A DNA stretch of 64,000 nucleotides, taken from contig CM068367.1 of the NCBI GenBank assembly GCA_034769895.1, positions 90,110,399 through 90,174,398 on the forward strand. Direction: 5' to 3'. A model generated the notes under the pieces. It was not told the origin of the DNA, did no database searches, and saw only the letters and a list, made by a program, of their open reading frames with translations. Positions 26,601 to 41,600 of the stretch are shown piece by piece. Made by a program: the position numbers and the translations under genes. The stretch comes from Magicicada septendecula (taxonomy: Eukaryota > Arthropoda > Insecta > Hemiptera > Cicadidae). How positions within the stretch are numbered: the stretch's first letter is position 1; each line of letters opens with the position of its first letter.

Positions 26601-29600
26601 ATGTGCAATGGTCTTTAGCAGCTTTGAAACCAGGTGCAGTATTTTCTTCAATAGAAATAAAAGTTCTGCTTGGTATTCTTTTCCAATATAGGCCAGTCTC
26701 GTCTAAATTGAAAACTTGCTTTGCCATATAACCACCTTCTGCAATAATATTTTTAAATGTAGTTTCTCTGAATTCATCAGCTCCTTCATTATCAGCAGAA
26801 GCAACCTCGCCCTTAACTTTTAATCTGTGAAAAGCGTTGCGAGCCTTAAAACGGTTGAACCAACCTCTACTAGCGTTAAATGTTGGTGGATTTTCATTGT
26901 CTTGTGTTAATTCCGCATAAAGACTTTTAGCTTTTTCTTGAATGATTGCCATAGAAATAGGCGCATTCCGCTGGTTGTGGTGTTCAATCCAGGTAGACAA
27001 AAGCTTTTCCATTTTTTCCATTGCATCTGATCTCGATGTAGCTACTTTTGCGACACTTAAATTCGTACAAGATTCAACACTTTTATGAATTGCGTCTGTG
27101 TTCGATCGGATCGTCCTTATAGACGACTCTGGAAGACCCATTACTCGCTGAATATCGACAACACGTTCGCCTTTATCGATACGTTTTAAAACTTCCAGTT
27201 TAATCTCCAATGAAAGAGAATTTCTCGCACATTTTTTAGTACTCGCACTTGAATGTTCCTTGCGTTTTTGTGACATTTTCAATAACTCGACAACACTGAA
27301 CGAAATGTCACACTGAAACCCCTACTTCATTTTGAGTAGTTAAAACTCAAAACTATAACTGATAAAACTGAGTAGTAGTTAAAACTGAATAAAACTATAA
27401 CTAATAATAGTGTTTTCAAGATAAATCATCATAATTAATTTTGCCGATTGAAAAGTGCAAAGAAATACTAACACCGTACACACTCTTGCCGCGGTGTATG
27501 CACCAACTGTGACACATTTTGTATATGGGGAAATACAATGGAGTAGTGCTCTGGCTGGCTAGACTCAGGTGTTCCTATTGCAATGACATAGGCTCGCTTG
27601 GTGTGCTTAGGGACTGCAAACCCCACTTGGACATCACGGCGCCACCAGTCTGTTTGGTGGTAAATAACACGTGGTGCGCCAGGTTGGAATTTGTAATGCT
27701 CCAGACCTTTCAAATTTTAATCAAAGTGTAAAATCAGGTAACAGAATATTATTTGTAAATTTAAAAAAGATTTATACAATAAATATTGTGGTTATGTGGG
27801 TGTGACACTAAAATTGCATTATTTTGCTTTCCTTGTGTATTGTTTGGAGGGGAGGAAACTTGGCCATTTTCTATTCAGAGAATAAAACAATTCAATACCA
27901 TCCAACCCATTTTGCAACCCCAATTTTTCAACCACCAGCCACCACTGTTAAGTAGTGTACTTATGAGGGTGTGGACAGGTCTGAAATATCTTGTCAAGGA
28001 ATATTAATTGTTCATGTATATTGGATAAGGATTTTAAAAAACAAAGTTTAAAAGAATAATTAAAAACCGTATGTAATAAATAAGAAAGTGACTTGATAGT
28101 GGTCAAAACAGAATCTGTGCATGTATGGTTTTCCTCATTTACTGAAAACTGCTAGCATGTTTCCTCCCTCATAAGCCTCCCACTGCCCAGAAACAGTCTA
28201 TATTTTTTATAAAATTTTTCTGTATTTTTCAGACAATCTTTTTATTTCTAATAAGACAACTTTCTGGACTGAGAGATCCAAAGGATCCTGCTTTCAAAAG
28301 GTACTTCTATCTGCTGGAGAATCTGGCATATGTCAAATCATTCAATATGTGTTTTGAGTTGGAAGATTGTCAAGAAATATTCTGCAATCTTTTTTCACTC
28401 ATGTTCAGGATAGTCAAGTAAGTAATTATTGTTCAAAAAAATAAATTGGTACCAAATATTTTATTAGTATGCTTGTTCATATTATAGCTAAATCCTCTCC
28501 GACCCAGAACATAAAATATTTCAGTGTTTCAGATTAGAAGATTATTAAAGTTAGTGAGGAACCAATTATTGAATAAAATATTAAAATTTAAAATACTTAA
28601 ATGCTTAATAGTATAATCAATAAAATTTTACTGAGTAATATATACGTAGAATTTATTCTGCACTACTGAATATAAATAACATTCTTCATATATAGAATTT
28701 TTATTATAGTATTTTTAGCTATATATGATGATATACCTTAAAATACTAACTGATATTGTAATTTTACTTTTTGTAATAGTTTTTTTTTTTTTTGTAACTA
28801 TAGTAGTTTTTCTTTTACAAAAATCATTTTGATTACTGGTAGTTTCAAACTAAGAGATTTGATTTATGGGAAGTGAATTATATTTATAATTCTTCATAAC
28901 TTGTATTCTTTGTTATAATTTTGTTCACCATTAATAATAATGTTTACCCTCAAATTGGCCATTTATTTAGGAAATAGATTAGCTCCATTGCAGAAATTTG
29001 TTGAAAAATTTTGTAACAAATGAATGTTATAAATTTGTATCATCAGTGTGCCTTATTGTTGTGTATGTGTGTGTGCCATAGTTGTTATATGAAAGAAACA
29101 TATGTTAAAAGTATATTCATTTAAAATTAAAAACATTTTTATGCTTTTCAGCGATGAGCATTCTGGTAAAGTTAAGAGCTTCATGTTGGATGTTCTTTGT
29201 CCCCTAATAACGGAATCTGACATAGTGAGTAATGAATTATTGGACATTATTTTAATGAATATTGTTGAACCAAATAAGTCGCAAAGGAAAAACGCATATC
29301 TCTTGGCAAAAGAACTAGTCATCAAATGCAGCGACACGTTAGAACCATATATCCAAGCGGTGAGTCTTGTATTTTGTGTACATTATTCATAAATAAAGTA
29401 AAGATTGCTTAAGTTTGACACATGATTACAACATGTAGTTGATATATTATTTGTGTTCACAAAACTTCTGTACACAGTACTTGTGTGTATCTGTATATTG
29501 TCAACTCATACTTGTTACACTATTTATGCTTTACCAAGTGTGCTTAATAAATTAAATATAGTGCATTTACTTTTGTCACATGTGATTGAAATTAACAGTT

Positions 29601-32600
29601 TTAAAATTTATAGTATTATATTTTAGTGCAGGTTGTATGATTTAGTGATATTTTAAAATTTAGTGATTTTTTTAATAAATTTAGTCTGATACTCAGAGAT
29701 GATTTTGTGGTAAAATTTAAATATTTGGTGTATTAAGTGATAGTGATAGTTAATATTATCCATTTAGCTTTGTCCAATGCAAGTACAAGTGATTCAGCTA
29801 TACGCAAGACTAGTAAAAGAAAAGTATTTAATGGATAGGCAAGACAACTTATGTATTCAGTGTGTGAATATTTTGGAAAAGAAAAAGCCGTTCATTTGTG
29901 TGAATCAAATTTTAGAGCGCACAGTTGCCACATGGGAAGTAGGAAAGTACTTGATAGTACGATAGGAAGAGAGAAAGATGATCTTCTCACTGATTTTAGT
30001 GATACAGAGCCCAAGTTTCAAACCCCCTATAAAAAAAAGAAATATAGAGAAACAGTTGAAGTTTGGAAAAAAAAGTAATTCACCAGCACATTTATAACTA
30101 ATATTGTAGAAAAGAGGACGCAGCAATAAATAAACTTCACAAGTTATTGGCAGCAGCTGATCTTTTCACTGGTAGTCAATCATCTGTTACAAAATCATTT
30201 CACTGGTAGTCAATCATCTGTTACAAAATCAGTGCAAAATATCAGTTTTAAATTTACAAACATTTCGGGCAGAAAAGTTCTAACGGAGAATGAAAGTGTA
30301 GTTGCTTTACATTGTAGATTTCTAAGAGAAATTCAAACTAAATCTATATTGACCATGTAGTCTGGTTAGACAAAACATGGGTAAATATAGGTCACAGTTT
30401 ACGAAAAGGCTGGACGTATGATATTGTGGAAGGAACAATGAAAGTACCATTGAGGATGAGGGGGGTAGATATATTATTGTACATGCTGGGACATCCAAAG
30501 GTTTCATACCTGTTTTTATGCCTTTAAATCAAAGAAAACGCGTGACTTACACAAAGAAATTAACTCTAAAAACTTCACCAAGTGGTTCACAGAATCGTTA
30601 TTAAAAAAAACCTCACAGTGCCATCAATTACTGTAATGGATGACACCCCTTATCCACTCAGTTATATATGACAAAGTACCAACATTGGCTACACATTGGT
30701 AAAGAAGACATTATTTACTGGATTCACCAACGTACATGGCTACCAAGGTCAAGAGAGTTGCCCACTGCAATTTGCTTCTTTGTTCATTGAAGCACGAGGC
30801 TGCGGGTCGCCTCAGGTTTTTTTTCTGATGAAAAGATTTTTACTGTTGATGCAAAAGTGAACCGAAGAAATGACCATTAGCGCATGATCCCGAGGATGTC
30901 CATGTAGTAGCCACAACGAAGTTTCCGGCCAGTGTTCACGTCTTAAGTGTCGTCTCCAGTGAGGGTGACGTCATGCCGCCACATTTCTTTAAAAAGGGAG
31001 AACCATCACGATGGACGTTTACCTCCAGGTTCTGAGAACTGTAGTGAATCGATGGATGGAAACTGTGGCCTCCGGGAGACTGTACATCTTTCAACAGGAC
31101 GGTGCACCTGCTCACACAAGCCATTTAGTGCAGAACTGGCTTTCCGATAATGTGGACGGGGTCTAAGGAATTCTGGCCTCCCAATAGTCCTGATTTAAAC
31201 CCCCTTGATTATTATGTTTGGGGCGTTATTGAAAGGGGGTCTAACAAGTCCAGGCACCCCAAGGTGGCAACCCTTCAGGTCAGTATTGAGGTAGCATTCG
31301 CGGATTTAGACAAGGAGCAGTTGAAGAGAGCATGCTCGCGCTTCAGAACAAGGATCGAGGCAGTGATCACAGCAAACGGGGGTTATATCGAATAAATATT
31401 ATTGTTTTATATAAGTAATAAATGATTAATTATTATTGTTCTATTATTGTTTTAATAAACTGTTGTTTTGTCCGGATTTAGCTGACGCACCCCATATATT
31501 CCTCCATTTGTCTACTAGATATTTCTCCAGATATTCTTTGTTCATGGGTGTCACTTATACATATCATCACTTGTGATTCAGATTCAGATTTCCTTAAAGT
31601 ATGACCTATCCATTTCCATTCAGTTCCTCTTATCCATTTCTTGACTAGCCAGTTATTTAATCTTTTTCCTTAATTGATAATGACTTATGTTAACTATCTC
31701 TATCTTTGTTTTTTAATATATTGCTTGTACCTTTTATGGTATTTAAAACTTCCATATGCGTGTCTTGCTTTTCTTGTGTGTGCCAAACGTCTTCTGTTCC
31801 ATCCCTCACACTGTGCTGCTCAAACATCAAGTTCTGTTACCAAGTACACCCTTATGTTGGTGATTGCAAATTATCACATTTATTGTTAAATCAAAAAATT
31901 AAAGATACTGAACATTTGAAGTTAAAAAAACACTGAAGTTAGTTAAGTTCTAGTTTATTACTCGTAAGAATTCCAAATTTTTACCAGCATCTGATTACGA
32001 CAAACATTAAAAAGCAATGTTGACAAGAGGTCTTCTTGTTAAAATAAAGAGGTCTCTATTTTTTTTTATCACTTTAACACATTGCTCATTAACATTCATT
32101 GGAGCCTATGGGCAAGTCACACTCATCCACCCTCAAACACATCTGTATTTGTATATCATGTAGGATGACTTATATACTCCTACAGACAGCTGTGATATGT
32201 TTCTGTAATAGTCTTAGTTATAGGAAAAAAAACTTAAAAGCATTAGTATTAACAAGCATTAGACACCTGTTTCCTGTCTAGTTCATAATTAGTTTAGATT
32301 GTGGTATAAGCTGTGAATAGTTTTGTTGTTTGTATTTATAATAATTATCTGTAACAAACTTATGGACATTTTAGTTTAATTCTTATTCAGATTGGCAATA
32401 ACTTGATAGTTCTTAGTAGCTTCACAGTTACAATAGTATTATTTGTAATTAAAGTAATATTTTTTGCTGTGAAAATAAGAAAAGTGTAAACTAAAAATAT
32501 AAAAACATAAAAAAATTACCTAACAAGTGAACACAGTACCGTAACTTTACAGAAAATGTTTCTTCAAGATGATAAAAAGAGAAAAACGTAGGTTGAATAG

Positions 32601-35600
32601 TGTTTTTTACTACTAAAATTACAAACAACTCACAAAAAATCAGAATTCTGTACTTATGTCTGGACCTGTTCAGATGTCAGTGTGTTACTTCGCATTCGCA
32701 TGAATGTCATTGTTTTGAACTGCTAGAGCCATTTCGAAGTATATTAAAACAAGTGAAGGATAGAATGCATTTCTACTATTTTCAGTAGATGAACTTATAA
32801 TACTGAATTCTATAAATTTCATATAGAATTCAGCTTATTACCATTAGTCTCCTGTAAGTGCTTATGAACAGTTTATCTTATTATAATTATCAGATTATAA
32901 AAAAAAGGCTCTTTTCAGTCTGGTCTGATGGTAGAGCTGAACTGCTTAAAAGTGCTTAAAGCCTATGGACTAGTGGAAAGCAACAAGTTTTTGTACAGGG
33001 TTTCTGCTGTTTCCATAATAATTTATATTATCACTATATGTACATGAATTGACCAGATGGGGTTGATGTCAACAATAAATAGACAGTACAAAAGTGCATA
33101 ACAGTGACTTTTTTTTTAACTATACAAAAGTTGATGTATAGATCAACTTTTTGTATAGAAAATACAGATTTTTCTAGAAAACATTTTATGTATTTTCATT
33201 ATGTGGCAGTTGAAACATAATATACGAGGTGTGTTCAAAAAGAATCCAACCTTTTTTTTTATGCGCGATCAAATGAAGCACGGGCTTTTACTTTGAGTAC
33301 AGGTACGCAGTGAACCCTAGCGCACAAGCGCTGACTGCCACCATCCTGCTACAACGAATCAGTCGCTGATTTCTGAACGAGTGCCTGTTGGATTTCATTT
33401 ATTTTAAAATGACAGAAAAACTTGAGCAGCGGTACTGCATTAAATTTTGCCAACGACTTGGTGATACCCAAGCGGATACTGCTCGAAAAATTCAGGAGTC
33501 TTTTGGGATGATGCTGTGAGTGTCACACATAATAAGGAGAGGTATAATCGCTTCAAAGATGGCTGCATATCAGTGGGCAGCGAACCGCGATCTAGCATGC
33601 CCTCAACAAGTCGTAATGATGATATCATTGACCACATCCCAACTTTGATCATGGAGGGTCGTCGAATTACTGTCCGAGAGATTGCAGCAGAGTTGGGAAT
33701 AAGCATTGGTTCAGTACATTTCCTTTTGACCGAAGACCTGGCTATGCGAAGAATGTCTGCAAAATTTGTGCCAAAGCTGTTAACGATGGAACAGAAGGGA
33801 CTCCATTTGGAAGTTTCTCAGGACATGTTGGACTGTGTAAAAGCTGACCCAAGCTTCCTCAGCACTGTGATCACTGTTGATGAGACATGGGTGTATAGGT
33901 ATGATCCTGAAACCAAAGTTCAGTCTTCACAATGAAAACATTCATCATCCATGTGGCCGAAAAAAGCAAGACAAGTGTCCAGCAAAATCGAAGTAATCCT
34001 GATTGTGTTTTTTGACTCATGTGGGATAGTGCATCATGAGTACACACCACAAGGCCAAACAATTACCAAAGAATACTATTTAGAGGTTATGGGTGACCTA
34101 CATGATGCTGTATTGCACAAAAGGCCAGACCTGTGGACAGCGCAAACATGGCAACTCCATCACGACAACGCATTTCCTAAGGTGAAAATGTCGCTGAAGG
34201 GGACCCGATTTGAGTCAAGAGAAGACATTGTACAAAATACGACGGGGCAGCTGTACTCCATACCAAAAGATGACTTCCAGACATGTTTCCAAAAGTGGCA
34301 GGACCACTGGAAGAAGTGTGTGCAATCTAAAGGGGGAGTACTATGAAGGGGATAAATGTATTTTTCCTGAGCAAAAGTCTGATACTTTTTGAACACACCT
34401 CGTACATTCACTCTTACTTATCCATTTATAAATTTGTTGTTTTTTTTTCTAGTTCTTTAACCATGTTTTGATATTGGGTAAAGAAGAAAAAGGTTTAGGA
34501 ATCTGCAGTAAAGTTTATGATCTAATCTATGAACTGAATAAAATATGTCCGTCCGTACTGTTAGCAGTATTACCACAGCTTGAATGTAAATTAAAATCTG
34601 GAATGGAAGCAGAAAGGTTAGGAGCCGTGGCATTACTAGCTCGAATGTTCAGTGAAAAAGACTCCACATTGGCTAGGCATCATCAGCAGTTATGGAGGGC
34701 ATTTCTCGGAAGGTAATGTCTTGTACTTTGTTTTTGTGCATTGTTTATAAATAGTATATATAATTTAGGGTTAAACCTTATGCTATTATTATTAGTTTCA
34801 TTTAATTAATGTTTTGTAACAATAAACTAGAGACATTAACAATACTTAGTTTTGTTAATACATGGGGAGGGGGTTTAAATTCATGAAATGTATTTTGTAT
34901 GATTCTTACTAGACTAGGAAGCTCAAAAGCTATTTTAAAGTGGGTGAATCATGTTATTTTTGACTTGTTGCATAAGATAAAAGTAGATCATTAAGATTTC
35001 TAATGAAGGGTTATTACAACTGTCTGAATTTAGAAATGAATAATAATGTTTTCTATAATATAAAAAATTTGCTTTGGAAATATAGAACAGTGTCAATTAA
35101 CCAAAAGTCAGTTATGTGGCACCCCAAACTTTAGCCCATTAGTGCATATTGGTTTGGCCAATGCAATTTATAGGAGTTCTTGTCTGATTTTATACAAAAA
35201 TATGTTGATTGTTTCCAGTACATGGCTACTTGTGGGCTAGCCATTTCTGTCGATATCACCTACTTTACTGAACCCAATTCTCAGATACCAAACAACATCT
35301 GGTATTTGGTTGCTTCACTGTATACTCTGCTTCATCATTGAATTGATCTATGACATCCAATTTGATTGTAATAAGCAGCATTTACTCTATTAAAGTTTGT
35401 GTCACTACAGATACAATGAGTCTGGCTAGTTAAAAAAGCCAGATTTTCAGTAAAAATATAGTATTAAACATGACACTCTGTACTGCCACTTTTTTTACTT
35501 TCAGCTGTTCCATTCAAATAACTGTTAATATATAGTACCTTGTAAATAATGGTAAATCAAATAAGTAAATAATCATAATATGTAGTGTGCACATAATTGA

Positions 35601-38600
35601 TGATTATTGGGTTCATTTTTAAATTGTTATTTCAGGTTTAATGACATTAGTGTTGCAATTCGCATAAAATGTGTACAGTATTCAATGCATTTCCTTCTAA
35701 ATCATCCAGAACTGAGGAGAGATATTACAGAGACTTTAAAAATGCGCCAGCACGACTCAGATGAGAATGTCAGATACGAAGTAGTTATGGCCATCGTAGC
35801 AACAGCCAAACGAGATTTCGAAGTTGTATCAGATAGTGAAGATCTTCTAGAATTTGTTAAAGAAAGGACACTCGACAAAAAGGTTAGACCTGTGTATTCC
35901 ATCAGTGTCATTACATTAATGTCATTAGCCTTAAATTCCATGTGAAAAAGTCATAATAATGATGCTTTTGCTTATGATTAATACTTATGATTACCAGTAC
36001 AAGATACGGAAGGAAGCAATGTCTGGGCTGGCTATGATCTATAGAAAACATCTGGCTGATTCAGACGTTCCTCAGGCGACAAAGAAGGCAGTCACATGGA
36101 TCAAAGACAAAATTTTACATGGTTACTATATGACAGGAATGGAAGATAGGTAAGTAGTTTGTTCTATTATTTGTTGGTTCATACTTATTTTTAAGTATGC
36201 TAAAGTAGTATACTATAAGTATTATAAAAATATTGAATTTTTTAGTTGCATTGTAGTTATCTAAGAAATCAAAAGATACATAGCAGTGGTTCTCAACCTT
36301 TTTAAGTCCGAACACATCTTGAAGGATATTACACTTCATGGGACCCATAATTATGGGCACCGGCAGAATTACTGTGTGGGTGTCCACCCAGTTTATAAAC
36401 ATTTTTTGCTAACATCGAGTACTTTAAAAGCCCGCTTTTATCCTTAAATTATATATACGTAATTAATTCAACTTAATACCAAATGTAATAGGTTTTAAAA
36501 CACAGTAAATAAATTTTCAAGCTGCCCAAACACCCCTTCCCCGCAAAACTTTTGTGACCCTCCAAACGCCCCCTCAGGAGCCAAAAGTGGGTCACACCCC
36601 ATAGGTTGAGAAACGCTGATATATTGTAACAGTACAAACTGTTCCATAGTAATAAACTAGCTGAGTAGCAAGAAGTGATGGTGAATAACAAGTAGTAAAT
36701 CTACAAACAGCATTCAATGACAACACAAAATAAACTGACGAATAGACTGAGACATTGACAAAGACTAGTTCCCCAATAGATTAGTTGAGTGAGAATAAAC
36801 CAAATAGACAGAGTAAAACACCATAAATAAATGAAAGGTGAAGTAACTTATATTTAAAAATATATTAAAGTCAAGTAAACAGCACATTAGCTTAGCAATT
36901 AAAAAGAATAGCTAGCACAATAAATAAAATATCATGTTGATAATAATAAATAGTAGATGAATTATGATAAATGAACAATAAAATGAGATTAACAAAGTGT
37001 AATCAACAATGGTAAATCAACCTTGAAAGAAAGGTATGCTAAGGCATAATAAATAATGATTAAGGAAAAATTAATGAAAGAACCAATTGTATATGTTCTA
37101 ATTATAAATGATGTCAAATGTAATCAACAATGTAAAGAACTTTATGCATTTAAAAAATGCTATAAGCCTGTTAATTTTGTAAAAGGATGTATTATAAGGT
37201 AAGGTGAACAAAACCTTATGATGAATTGTGAAAGGTAAGGGAATGACCTAAGATGAGTTAAAGTAACTTAATGAATAATAAATGATGTAGTAAGAGATCA
37301 GAACCATGACTAGGGCAATTATGCCAAGTAACAAGATATTGTGCAATAACAAGTACATGATTTATAAGAAAATCATGACAAATGGCAAAATGTCTATAAC
37401 AAATACAGAAATAAAGACATAACAATTAATATGACTCACAACAAACTATGCCTAGTGCATACTGACAGAAATATTGTAATTATAGGAAGGAATATGAAAT
37501 GATAATACCAATAAATAATAATAAATGAGATTAAGAAAATAAAGAGACCATACTATACAGAGTATAGAAAATATAAATGAATAACAATTAAGTAAAAGGT
37601 GTGATATCACCAGAATAGTTCAATTAAAATGATTATAGGAAGTAAGTGTAATTTTGAATGATTAATGATATCAGAACCAAGCCATTTAATGGTAATAATG
37701 AATTATGTTATAAGCATTATTAATGTTCAGCTGGATACAGCAAATGTATAGAATAGTATGTTAATTTAAATACAGTAAACCCTCGATTTAACGGACTAAT
37801 TGGGGCTGAGGGGTGTCCATTAAATCGAAAGTCCGTTAAATCGCAAATTTTGTTTTTTGAGGATATATTTAAGTCAAATAGGCCTATAACACTTGAAATT
37901 TTAATACTATTAATATCATGCAAATACCGTATTGTTCCAAATACAAGCCACACTTTTTCTCCTAAAAACATGGTCGCTAATTTGGCCTGCGTCTTGCATT
38001 CGCGCGCTAACGAAATTCGAAGTTATACCTGACTTCTGGCGGGACGAACGCTTTTGGTATCTATGAGTTGTTTACTGCGTAAGCAACAGCAATTTGCCTG
38101 GCTGTTGTTAACTCTGGCATTATGATTTATGACTGCAACCGTACGTTTTAACAGCAAACTGAACAAAGAATAGGAAGAAAAAGTGTAAGTGCATGCGCAC
38201 GCGCGCGTGCTCGCACCCTTCTGTAGGCAGCAAGACAAAGGATGAGTAGAGGGGGTGTGAGTAACATGTTTCTAAATAACGGGTAAACTGCCAGTGTGGT
38301 TTTCTATTGTAACAGCGACAACATCGCTTATCTGTATTTTAATACGTATTATTAATATCATGCAAATACAATGTTATGTACACACCTTTATTTATTCTGG
38401 ATAAAAGCATCAAGAGTCAGTTGTTTTCCACTAGAATGTTTCTTCTTTATTATTAAAGATCTAAACTGTCTAAAGTGGTCATTATGAGTAAACACTTCCG
38501 GATCTGAAGACTCCCCAATGTACGCGATAATTTTGTCCATGCTGTTTCTTATCGCTGATAATTTAGGGCCTCCTGTAACAGATGTTTCTTCATCGTCATC

Positions 38601-41600
38601 ATCTCCATCTTCCCGATCGTCTCTCCATCTTCCCGATCGTCATGTAGAACAGATTCCGCGATCTCTTCCTGAATCTGGATTTGGTAGCCTGGATCACCCT
38701 CGTCCAAGTTTAGCCACTGTTCTGTCATTCTCGTTTACTTCTTCACCGGCCTTCTTTACGGTTTCACAGAAATCGGGGATGTTTCAAATCCTCTGAAATC
38801 TTACTCCAGTTCAGTCCCATTCAGTAACTGTGTCCACCCATTAGCCAATGTTGTTTCCTTCATCTCCTTCCATGCAGCAGCAAAATTAAAGATGGCGGAC
38901 TTGATGTTGTATGCACGCAGATTTTGCAGCATTCTAGCTCCTCTCGTATCATTTTCATGGTCTTGTTCGTCCTCCAAGACAACCATCACCTCTTCAAGAA
39001 ACTTCTTCTTGTACAGCCTTTTGCAGGCAACAATGACTCCTTGGTCCATTGGCTGTAAAATTGAAGTGGTGTTCGGAGGGAGGAAGACGCATTTTATTTT
39101 TCCGTCGTTGCTAACTAACTTCTCGGAGTTGCGATGGGCCAGTGCATTGTCCAGTAGTAAGACGGCTTTCACTGCATGCGATGGAATTTTCATAGTCTCT
39201 TCTTGAAAACGTCGCACTTCTGGCACAAAATGATTAAAAAACCAGTCTGAAAAAATACTGAAGGTAAACCAAGCATTTTTTGAACTTTCATAAATGACTG
39301 GCAACTGGTTCATTTTGTTCTTTATCGCACGAGGTTTCTTTGCGTTTCCGACTATGACTGGAGTAAGTCGATGCAAACCATCAGCATTCGCACACAGTAG
39401 GGCAGAAAGCCGCTCCTTGTTGAGTTTACGGCCTGGTGTGCTAGTTTCATGTTTGTGTGCCAGGGTATTTTCAGGCACAGCACGAAAGTAGAGACCAGTC
39501 TCATCAGCATTGTAGACCTGAGACAAAATGAGACCCTCAGATTCGATCGTTTCCTTTATATGTTGACGAAAAGCCTCAACTTGTTGAGTGTCTGCACTCA
39601 GCGCTTCACCACATGTTGATCTATTTGTGATGCCATGCCGTTTACGAAAACGCCAAAGCCACCCATCACTTACCTGAAATTGGATACCAATATGTTTCGC
39701 CAGTTTATCAGCAGCAGCCCGCAACTCCACACTACAAACAATGACGCCACTAGAACGTTTTTGAATAAACCACTTATACACAGCATCCTCTTGTTTGTGT
39801 TTGGCTAATTTAATGTGTTTTCTTTCTCCCTCATTCTTCGAACTATCAACACTGTACTTTAGCGAAAACTGAATAAGTTTATCTTTATTCTTTCGAATGT
39901 CTGAAACGGTTTGTTTCTTTACACTGTACACTTCACAAACATGTGCAACAGACGCAAGTACCTTCAAGTTTACTTATTAGTTCAAGCTTTTGCTTTATAC
40001 TCAAGTTGACACGTTTTTTCGTAACGCCAGACATACTTATGCTGTAATTCACTAATAAAGTAATGGACCTTGCTGTAACAACGCAAGTATAAACTCGTTA
40101 AGACTCTCTATTTAACACGTGCAAGGTTCGTAAAATAGAAACATGTAGTGTACATGCTGTGTTCTCTGAATAAACTGATGCGACGCTGTACGAATGTGAA
40201 CTGCGCGTGCATACGAATTATCACGAAGATAGCCGAATATTCAAGAGTGAAAATGCGTTGCTATGGTTATGAACTACCACCAAATTTAAATCACAACCAT
40301 GGACTTCAAAAACTTAATCGTGATTTTTTTCGTCTCAAAATTTTTTTTTAACATGATAATGTTTTTAGGCTGGGGTCATTCTACAAAATGCTTGATGCAA
40401 AATGTGTAACGTCATCGAAAAATGTAACGCTCCAGGTGATGTTAGTAATAAATAAATTTGGTCACAGTGAAATAAGATGCATATCAGTGTATATTGTTCA
40501 GTGTTAGTCGTCGTGATGTCTTCCACTGAACGTGTGCGACGCCTGCGTCAACGACAACGCAAAGAGGGGATCGTGAAGAATTAAATGAATTCTTATCTCC
40601 GTTCTCATCAAATACAATTGGAGATGAGAAAATTTGCCTTTCAAAACAAGAAACGAAAGAATGCTGCGATAGCCAAGCAATATCGCCAGAACAGGAGAGT
40701 CTGCAGTTTATGCACATTATACGTTTCAAAAGCCTAAAAACATTATCATGTTGTTTTTGTCTGTTAAATTCTGTCCGTTAAATCCGAAGTCTGTTAAATC
40801 AAGGGTTTACTGTATTATAATTGTGTTCAATGTTGTAAAAAATGATTGTTTATTAAATGTTAAAAGACACAGCAACAGAATCTGCAAATTGTAGCAGAAG
40901 ACGCTTGTAATAAAGCAATGTTTAAGATAGGCTATCAGTAAGATGTAGTTTATTAATTAAAAATGTATCCAAACTGGCCACACATCATCTCAAAATAACC
41001 AGCAAGGAACGAGCAATACGATGCTAGTAATAGATCAAAATGTAATTAGAATAAATGAGAAACAGACCTAAATAAGATAAAATTTGTGAATTTTGGAAAG
41101 GTAGGGGGATACTAACAATAACGAAATACCCATGCTTAGAGCGATTATGTAAAAGTTAATTTTAGAATGACCGTATAATGACGTAATTTTGGACCAATCA
41201 GAAAATTAGATGCGAAAATTCATTGCCACCGCCCAGCAGAATCGGAGGCGACTATATAAGCAATGCACTCGAAGGAGCGAGAGACACATTTTTTTTAATT
41301 CAATGTCGACAGATACAACAGAAGCTCCACATCAAAATTTCAATTAAAATAATTATTGAATAACAGCAGAGAAGAAATTACCTACAGTATACGGTGAATT
41401 ACGACGATATCAGCATTATTTAACCAGCAGTGCGAAATAGTCAGAACGAGGTTAGAAGTGGTTCCTAACCCAAGTAAACACAGCAAGAAGTATTAATCGT
41501 TCTCTGTGAAAAGTGAAAGTGTACGATCAGTGAATTAAGATCGAATAGTGAATTGAAAATAATCAAGAAAGATTATTAAGCAGGGAGTACAGTGCAAAAC

